From NCBI GenBank assembly GCA_040285745.1, contig JAUFOR010000006.1, positions 62,001-126,000 on the forward strand: DNA of 64,000 nucleotides. Direction: 5' to 3'. The notes under the pieces are model-generated. The model saw only the letters and a program-made list of their open reading frames with translations. It ran no database searches and was not told the DNA's origin. Source of the stretch: Barthelona sp. PCE. Lineage: Eukaryota; Metamonada: BaSk clade. Both the position numbers and the translations under genes were made by a program. How positions within the stretch are numbered: position 1 is the stretch's first letter; the number at the start of each line of letters is the position of its first letter. Positions 47,881 to 57,800 of the stretch are shown here, in pieces.

Positions 47881-48822
47881 GTAAACTAGGGCTAATACAT
47901 GTACAAAAATCCAACTCACGAAGGATTGCATATATTAGACTAAACCAACCCAGCTTTCATTAGCTGACTTAGGTGAATCATAATATATTCGCTGATCGTT
48001 GTCTCTTGACGCGACGTATCATTTAAATCTCTGCCCTATCATACTTATTCGTAGGATAGAGGCCTACGAAGGTGTTGACGGGTAACGGAGAATCAGGGTT
48101 CGATTCCGGAGAGGGAGCCTGAGAAACGGCTCCCACTTCCACGGAAGGCAGCAGGCGCGAAAATTTTCCAATCCTGACTCAGGGAGAAGGTGACAAGAAA
48201 TAACAACCGTAGGCACTATGTGTCCCGGCATGTAATGGTTTAGGTGTAAATAGACCTTTAGAAAGCAATTGGAGGGCAAGTCTGGTTAACTCCAAGTTTG
48301 AGAGCGGCACTATGGTTATTAATTTGTTTGTAAAGCATCAGAAAAAAAGCGAAACCTTTTTCCTCCTTTTTCTTTTAAAACATTTAACAACTTTTAGTAC
48401 TCAAATTTCCAGCCAGATGTCGAGAAGCATAAAAACTAATCGGCAAAAATTCAGAGTTGAGAACTGAATATACATGTGTAAATTGCGGGAAACTCCTAAA
48501 GCTAACACAACCGCGGTCTTGAAGCAATTCAAGATGCAGCAGCAAGAGTAACTTCTTGTGGATGGTAAAATCGTGTTAGATGAACTCTACTGCCCTGAGT
48601 TCGTTGTAATGGACAATCCGCATCCAAGCTCCTCATGTAGGAGAAGGTTCAGAGACTATAATCACGTGGGGTTCTTCGGAATCTTAAGGTATAGTCCATT
48701 CCCACTCGAGAGAGTGCTTTATAGTTATTAACTTGCCTCACAAGCTAGGGCTATAAGGGAAACATTTACTGTTTCGGTAGTAAAGGCCAGCAGCCGCGGT
48801 AATACCAGCTCCAATAGCGTAT
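47881..48822 (+). pseudogene. Truncated 18S rRNA gene relic interrupted by a group I intron
   Basis: Universal SSU rRNA segments occur in order: CTAGGGCTAATACATG (47886), ACTCACGAAGGATTGCAT, CTGATCG, TCTGCCCTATCA, ACGGGTAACGGAGAATCAGG, TTCGATTCCGGAGAGGGAGC, CTGAGAAACGGCTCCCACTT, GAAGGCAGCAGGCGCG, and GGAGGGCAAGTCTGGT (to 48286). After a 499-nt insertion follows GCCAGCAGCCGCGGTAATAC...CCAATAGCGTAT (48786-48822). Homology then stops, so roughly two thirds of the 18S gene is missing. Weaker similarity may extend upstream to about 47740, but the conserved 5' end is not seen. It is therefore a fragment, whether a degenerating pseudogene or a rearranged piece. Conserved positions are well kept, which implies recent origin from a working gene. 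Confidence 0.85.
48287..48785 (+). mobile_element. Group I intron at SSU position S516
   Basis: The insertion splits SSU rRNA between CTGGT and GCCAGCAG, which is E. coli position 516, a known group I insertion site. Core elements are visible: P/Q AATTGCGGGAAAC (48481-48493), R GGTTCAGAGACTATA (48646-48660) and S AAGGTATAGTCC (48686-48697). GACTA of R and TAGTC of S are complementary, forming P7. The last base is G (48785), the omega-G. These elements fit subgroup IC1. At 499 nt it carries no homing endonuclease frame. It looks complete as a ribozyme even though its host gene is truncated. Confidence 0.85.
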
Positions 48823-48884
48823 TTTACCTATTTTGGCTGTTTTGAGAACCAGAACGAATCACTGTTTGATGTGTTATTGTTGGG

Positions 48885-51800
48885 TTAGAAAGAAACTCGT
48901 TGTTCTTCAGTAAATGGAATGCCGGATTGTGTTGGCTCCATTTCCATAAAGTTGGGTGCGAACATATCGACCTCATATGTACTCTTCTGCTCCACCTTCT
49001 TATTTAGGTAAAGAGCTCCAATAACAAAGATGGTGATAAATATTGCAATCAGTACAAAGCCGAAGTAGGAAGTTTCCTCCTCAGGTTCGGGTTCAGGATC
49101 GGTGACATAAGTACCGGTCTCGACGTTACACACGGATCCAGATGACGACTGGACACCGCACACATCATAGAACGTGAACTCAACAACGGAAGGGTTGGTT
49201 CCAGCCATGTCGTCAGCCAGGAGCACGAGGGCGGAGCCCCCAGTACGAGGACCGAGGGATTTAACAACCTTTCCATCAAGGGACACACCACCGAGTTCAG
49301 CGGGCAGACGCAGAACGTCGAGTGTTTCAGTATCAATAACGAAACCAACAGTTGTACCGGTGACGGGGTTCGTGCCGTATGTGGCGAGCTTAGAGCCAAA
49401 TTTCCAACCACCAGTGAGACCAGCGAACGCGACATGCGCGTCATTAACGTCATTCTTGGTGACGACACCTGAGCGAGTGTTGACTACGTACATCACCTGA
49501 GTTACGGGCTTACCACCGAACATGTAAATGTCATCATCAACGACGATCGTTGATGCGGCGGCAGGAACTGTATCCTTGAGAGAGACTGTGAGAGTGCTCA
49601 TGAACACATTATCGATCTTGAAGAGGAGCGATGAGTGCGCAGTCTTACCCATGATGAAGAAGTGCGTTTCGGAGGCAGCGAGGGAGGCGTCGGAGAGCTC
49701 TGCAACATCGGAAGCGATGGGGATCGAGTCCATGTAAATTGTTGAAAGTTCCCAATCGACTGTGAGTACCTGAAGTGTTGCCTTCTGGTCGGCATCTACA
49801 CATACAATGCGTGTCGTGGTACCGGTGGTAGATGCACGTGATGCTGCGCAATTGCCGATGAAGTCGGTTGCGGTTGTTGTCACGGACATGGTGTACTCAT
49901 CCCATCGGTCGTCAGCCTCGACGTAGCGCTTCACGTAAGGCATAATGTCGCTTACGATGAAGAGATCGCCATCGTAAGAAACAAGAATATCACCAGAAAC
50001 GGTTTGAGGAGCAGTTGCCTCGACAGCGAACGGATCAACCTCGACAGGAGGCTTAGTGCCAATGGTCGTGGTGGAGTGTTGGCCGACAATGGTTAATCCA
50101 TCATCGTCAATGGTGAGGTGACCTGCACTCAGAAGAGTGGTGTCGGTCTGAATGTACTCAATGGTATGTGAGTTTTCAGAGACGTTAACAATGGCAGCGT
50201 GTGTTGCATTCAATGTGGGACACACAATAATGACATCGTTGTCAAATATGTTCACTGAAATGGCAGGACACTCGATATCGATGGGATCATAAGTAACCCA
50301 TCTATTATCCGGAAGGTACCCGTAAAGCTTGAGCTGGGTGTCAGCGTGCACTACAACATTACTGTGCCTGGCTGACTTTGCATCAAAGATCGCAGATGGA
50401 CCGAGGTTCGGACTATCGGTGATGTTCACAGTTGAAAGATTCATTGAAGGCATATCCATGAACACATGGTTACTACCGACAAAGAGGATGCCGTCAACAA
50501 CACCAATACCAATTGAATTAGGAGCAATAGAGATAGCACCATTTGAGGGAGCTGAAACTGGTTCCCATTCTTTCGCGCTGAAGCTGAACACCTTAATCAC
50601 ATCATCATGGTAGATTACAAACTCTTCTTGGACAAAAACATGAACAACATCACCCTCAAGTGCTTCGGAAATCTTCTCATCCTCGTTATTGGTGATACGA
50701 TGAATCTCAGCGTCATCAAGAATAACATAAGTGTTGTTACCGATGATCACTGATAAAACAGGCTCGGAATCAAAGCTATTGATGCGTTTGTAGAACACAG
50801 AGTTAGATTCATCCAACGTGACTTGCTCATCGCACTCATCGCCGGTCCAACCGTGCTTACATTGACACTCCTTATCCTTGTTGCAGAAACCGTTGGCGGG
50901 GCAGACAGGGCACTTGGGAATGGCCTCGTCGCACAGAACACCTCGGAAATCGGCATCGCACTCACAGCGCTCGGGGGCTACGCAAGTGCCGTGGACACAC
51001 GTGGAGCTACAGATAGGAACGTCGCACAAATCGCCTTCCCAGCCGTTCTTACATTCGTCGCAGCTAGCACCGGTGAAGGTACCACTACAGACGCATGTGT
51101 CAGGGGCAACACAGTTACCCGCACAGTCGTTACAGACGGGGACATCGCAGTTAGCGCCAGACCAGCCTGCGCGACACACGCAAATAGGATCGGAAAGTGA
51201 CTCGTTACAGAAAGAGTTGCCCTGGCAGTCGATGAGACATGTCTTGATGACTGTATTGTTCTCAATGCGGTAGCCGGGTAGGGTTTGATCGCAAAGACCA
51301 CCAGTGGTTCCCTCTTCACAGAGGCACATGCCGTCACCAGTTATGGTATCGTTACAGGATCCCTGGACACAAGCAGGACACTTCTCGCACTTTGCACCGA
51401 AGTATCCGGCATCGCATAGAGTGCAATCTCCATTAGAATCCTGAACGAGACCCTGGATACACTGATCACAGTTAGAACCCTCGCGTCCAGGTTCACAGAC
51501 ATCACACAGCGTACCAGTCCAATACTGGTTACACTCGCAAACACCATCACCAGTGATAGTATCGTTACAGGATCCCTGGACACATGTAGGACACTTCTCA
51601 CATGTTGCACCGAAGTATCCGGCATCGCAGAGTACACATTCGTCGTTGCTGTCAACTATAACTCCCTCAACACACAGGGAACAATCTGAGCCTCGACGAC
51701 CTGGAATGCACTCATCGCAAAGTGCACCAGACCAGTACTCATCGCAAATACACTTACCGTCACCGGAAGCGGTATCGCTACAGTGGCCGTTGTCGCATGA

Positions 51801-54800
51801 AGGACAAACTGTACAGGCAGCACCGAATCGATTGTTCATACAAACGTCACACACACCACCTGCGCTGGAGTTGAAACCAGTTGCACAAAGGCACGTGTTG
51901 TTTCCGGTGATTCCGTCAAAAACAACACCACCGGGTCCGCAGTCACGGGCGAGCTCACAAGAAGCACCGACATATCCGGGCATACATGTGGAACAGTTTG
52001 TACCGGGGTTGTAGCCTGCGGGACAGAGACACATACCTGATCCGGAAGTACCATCGTCGCATGTACCGCCGTTTTCGCAAGAGCGACATGGGATGGCGTT
52101 GGGACCATAATAACCAGAGTCGGTTTCTGAACAATCAGCGCCGGTGTAACTCTCGTTACACACACAGCTGCCGTTGCCGTTGAAGCCATCGAACAAAGTG
52201 CCGTGGATACAAGCGCCAGCCGCGATACATTCAGATGAGTAGTATTTGGGGATACACTCATCACAATCAGTACCAGTACGGCCGAACTCGCACATGTTAC
52301 ACAGAGTACCGGTGAAGTACTGCTCGCACTGACAGGTTCCGTTACCAGCACCATCAAGACACGTACCGCGCTCGCAGGGAGGACATGTGATACAGGCAGA
52401 GCCCTGTTCGTAGTAACCGGAGTTACAAGTGTCACAAAGCTCACCGCTGTATGCGTCAGAGACACACACAAGAGCACCAGTTCCGGTGATTCCGGCGTCA
52501 CAGATACCGTTGGGGGATTCGAGAGGACATGGCTCGCAGTGCTCACCGTAGTGGTTACGGACACACTCGTCGCAGTCTTCGCCAAAGAAGGTCGATCCGC
52601 AGCTCATTGACTTGGTAATGAACGCAGCGAAAGTACCAGTTTCAGTACACGTGAACGATACTGTACTTGCGAAAGGTGCGTATGTGATGGAGCACTGGGC
52701 AGGAACCCAAGTCTCGCCATCGAAACGCATGACAGTAATGTCAGATGCAGTGATGTTCTTCTCGTATGAGCCCACAACAGCAGTCTCAATATTCACTGCA
52801 CTAATTTCAATATCAATCAGTTCTGACGTACCCTGGTTTGTACTGACAGTTAACATATCTGTGAATGATACCAATGATGTAGGTATGTCCATATCCATGC
52901 ATTTGCGTGATATACTTATTAAAGAAAGAACAGTTGAAACAGCTGGACTTGCTGTTTCAGCAACAACAGGTGTCAGGTCACCAAAGGACTTCAGTTCAGT
53001 GACAGCTGCGGCAGCTGAGTGAAATTTAATAAAAGTAAACTCACGAACATACTCAATTCCATCGATCATATTTTCCATGACTATAGCTGACGCCTTCTTC
53101 ACAAGGGTATTGGCGTTAGCGAACAGACTACTGTTATAAAAATCTCGTGATTCGAGAGTAACATACATTGTATCTATCAATTCCAATGCTTGGAAACTAG
53201 CCAGTATTTTTTCTTGAGTGGTATCAGAAACCAGGAAGTTATCCAAGGCGATGGATATGGTGTCGATGACAGTATTCAAAAGAGCAGTAGACGAGTCTGC
53301 ACCAACTAAAGGCATAATGTTTTCAATAATATTTGAAGGAGATTGTTCTCCAATCAAGTCAAAGGTGGCCATCAATGATACATAGTCGACATAAACAAGC
53401 AAGTGGTCCATATCCATGGCATTGATGTCATCCTCTGTTAAATCCAATAAATTATCTCCTCCTCCAGCATTGATTGGCGTTCCTTTGTAATCTAAATCAG
53501 ACATTTTCGGAAACTCAACATCATAACCATACTTTGATCTTTCCAACATTCTAACAATTGTATTCGTAATATAGTTACTGATATGATTTGTTTGTTGTGC
53601 TTGAGCAGATACCGGAAGTTTAGTCTTACAGAATTCTTTAAACTGACTAGATGACACAGCAATTGAATCAATATCACTGCTATCCATCTCAGTTGCAACA
53701 GGTGCCTCCCCAAAATCAACAACAGCAGTTTGAATGTCACTAATTTCAAGATCACGACTTGTGATTTCAACGAAAAATGTAACATTTCCTGTGAACGGTA
53801 GAGCATTCTTTGTTATAAAGTCTCTAACAGAATCCATGGTTTTTAATATTGTTTTACGGCCTGTAACAGGGTGCATGTAGCCATATTTAAAAGAAAATCT
53901 TGGTCTAGGAACAATAGATTGGGCTAGAAAAGCTGGTGGATAAGAATTTTCAAGTTCAGGCTTATCAGGTACATAAGATAATTCAACATTACCACTATTG
54001 CTCAAGGTGGCATTGAATTCACCGCTTGCATCAATACAATGAGTTGAAAAACGTAGTTTATCAATGAAATCTCGTGTATCACTTGAACCTATTATGCTAC
54101 ATGTAGCCTGAAATTCAAATGTTGAACATGGAAGAATCATTTCATTAAGCAGTTCAAAACGATCCGACCATAAACGTGTTGCTTTAATATGTTGAACTGT
54201 AGCTGATGAAGCTCCTAACTTAAAAGCAGGATATAATTTAGTTATCCAATTAGTTTTAAACTTTGGTAAAACCATATAAACATCCCATAAATCAGTCTCA
54301 ATATTCTTTATCATATCATCAGAGAAACCTACGTAACGATCTGATTCTGTTGGTGGACCATCAATACTAACGACTTCGAAGGTACAGTTAAGCCTATCTT
54401 CAAAATTACGAGGAACAGCCTTTATCAGAATATTCTCAGAATAAGGGGCAATTTTTTCCACATCACGAATAGAATTGGCGACTTCAAGATCAAATGAACC
54501 GACTGTAACTGTTTTATATACTTCAATTTCGACGGTTAATGAGGTGTTACGACCGGAGTCGATATGAGAAACTGTTACAGTGATATCTAAATCACTGTTA
54601 TCATACATTTGTTCTAGAGCTGTCTTTGGCACGAGTATATTGTTTGATTTTATACTTGCAACAGTGGTATCACACCATTCATTAGCATATGTGATCCCGC
54701 TACTGTTTGTAAGTGAACAAGACCATTCTATAGACAAATGATCATTGCCAGCTATTGATGGATCAAAGATCGTTGTAGAAATCATTAATTCCTTATCAGG

Positions 54801-57800
54801 TGTACCAATAAGAGCAGTTTTAGCCGTGTGTATCTTAATATCACTGTATATAGAAGAGAATTCAATATTTGAAAATGTTTGGGTGCATAACTCTCCGTTT
54901 TCACTCTTCTTGAATGTAACACTGAAATTATATGAATAAATACCAACTGGAAGTGTAATAGGAACACTACTCAAAGAATGACCGGCTCGTTTTGTGAAAC
55001 CAATATCAACCGTAGGTCCAAAATGTTGTGATGTAACTTCCTTAATGAAATGAGAGGAAGTTTTTGAAGTTTGAGTAAACTTAAGCGACATTTTATCCCC
55101 GTTACTAATAACCTTATCGTAAGAAAGAGCTGCGGTTGGGCAAAAATCAGCATCTCTAATATAAAATGAACAAGAATCTGAGTGAACAGAACCAAAAACA
55201 TCAGTAAATACTACTTCGAACGTGTAATCGTCCTCTGTCAGCGTGTCAAATGCTAAGTCACTGAAATCAGTCTCAGTCAAAATAGGAGTTGCACCCTTCT
55301 TGACTGTGTAAGAAAACCCAGACACATCACCATCATTACAATGCAATCCTCTATCAAGACGGAATTTAACCGAAGATAGGTCAGAACCTGTTAACACACG
55401 TTTGTCACAAAATGCAGGAAGGCTAAATGTGGGGTTCAAAATATTCCCGAAAGAAGAAGAACCCGATAGAGTTACATTGATATATTGTGGTGTTGTACTT
55501 GCACGGAAACTACCAAAGTCTCCATAAGGCATAATTACAACAAATTGATTAGAATACCCTCGATCACCAAAGTAAACCCAGTTCCTTGATGATCCTTGTT
55601 TGAGTAAATATTCTGTACAACCACCAGGATGTGAAAGGCCATGATAGCCGTAATAGTTCTTAACTAAGATTGCAGAATCCTGCCACATTGGTATGAACCT
55701 CCTTATCGGTGCTATGAATTCAATCATTAGATTATTTCTAAAATTCATACTACTTATAATAGGATATATTTTTAACTTCTTTGAAGTCTGTGAAGCAATA
55801 TCACGGTTTCCAGGATAAGATATTAAGTCAATTGTAGATTTTATCGTCTTTGTACCAATACCCATATCTGCACAATTTGTTATACTCAAATCTACATAAT
55901 TAACATCGTTTATGTTGTATATAAACGTGATAGACTCAGCATTCCAATTGCCAATGTTACATCCATCTGTGTTACGTCTTGCAAAAACATAAGGACAATC
56001 GAGAGCACGCATTTCAACTGTACAACGATCTGTTACAAGAGAAGGCACTGTGATTTCAACGGTGAGTGGAGTATCTCTATCATAATAGTACTTTTTAATC
56101 GGAATTCGCTGAACATACCCATTAATAACTGAGATGTACTCTCTGTTATTTTCACCCATCCACACTGTATAGTTCGTGATGAATGTAACCCTTTTATCAA
56201 CGATTGTTTCAACACCATGTTTGATAAGAACATCGCAATAGGAAAAATGTTTTAATTCTTTGGTAACGGCAGGTATTGATAAGAAATTATGGCTTGTATT
56301 AACATATGACCAAGTCTCACCGGTTCCATTGAGACATTGGACATCAACATCGAACTCACCATCAACATAACTTTTATCTATAATCTCAGCATATGAAGAT
56401 CCTAAAGCTTGACCACTTTGTTCTTCAACAAGATTAAGATTAATGCTAATTGAATATGATTTAACACGCCTGACAAGGGATCTGATGATGATATCGGGTG
56501 AGAAACCTGTAACAAAACCATAACTATCAATAATCTTGATTCCATGTACCAAACTTATCTGACAATTTCCAATTTGTGACAGTTTAAAAGCGTAGGGGTA
56601 TCTTCCCTTTGCGTTAAAACGGCCTAGTTGCAGAATATCACTCTTTTTCCCATCACAAGCGTATTTTAAATAGAGTACAGATGCTTTGTAATATGGTACA
56701 CTTTCTTTTTGGAACGTGGCACTCACAACACCACTTAAAATATCGTTGCGGCGATAAAATGAATTCATATGACCAACTTTTGTTTGAAAAGGTGCACTAA
56801 CAGTGAAATCTAGATCAATGTTTTGTAAGCACTGACCTGTAATTTTATCTAATCTAAAGTCATCCAAACATCTGCAGACATCAGGAGCAACACATGATGA
56901 AAATTTTGGACAAAATGGACAAATTGGTGAGGCACCTAAACTGTTATCTTTAATATCAACCCATTGATAGCCAGTTTTAGGAACACATGCTTGATAACTA
57001 GAATTAGTACGCACGCATTCTGTGCCTGATATGTCATGACAATCCAGTGTACATGCCTCTACACATAATGTTCCGTCAAGGTTTTCTTCAAAACCAATTA
57101 GGCAACCAAAAACTCCTGCACCAATACACTTGCTATTATCAGGAAGATAATTACAAACGGGATCACAAGATCCATCAACGAATTCATACCCAGCAGGACA
57201 ACCAGTAATACTAAAGAGAGGATCACAAAAAGACTCCGGTGATTCACAGTTTGTACAAGTTCCATTTCTGTTGCATATACCAGTTGCACAATCACCAGGA
57301 CAAGCAAATTCCAACGATATTTCAGTTCCCACCCAATCAGCTTGAATCATAATATATAAATCATCTTTATCAAAGGGTATTTCGACAGCACGTGTGTAAC
57401 CTTGACTGCTAGTCATATTAAACATTGCTATGTAATCGTTGATGTCACTTAGCTGGAAAGAACCATCAAAATATGAGGTTGGGCGTATGGTTGATACTTG
57501 AACCCAAGCAAATCGGACAGAAGTGTAGTAACCTGGTACTGTTGGTCTTTGAATCTTGATAACGAGGGGAATAGATGCATTATATACATCTTTAGCTGTC
57601 TGTAAATGTGCTAAATCTTGTTTTGAAAAATGGAACACCGTTGGATACATTCGCTCATTTTCACTTACATTAAAAGCCCATTGGCCATCTGCAGCTTCTA
57701 ATAACCGGTACTCACAGCGCTCTCCGTAGTATTTGTCTGTGTTACATGAACAATCAGAGCTTCCAGCTACATTACCATCACCTTCTCTACAAAAAAAAGT

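Noticed and set aside
48064-48279. Minus-strand frame of 71 codons
   Set aside because: It falls entirely within conserved 18S rRNA sequence.
50823-52183. Plus-strand frames across the EGF array
   Set aside because: They are opposite a 3867-codon frame with a signal peptide, EGF cysteines and a membrane anchor; the regular cysteine codons keep the opposite strand open.
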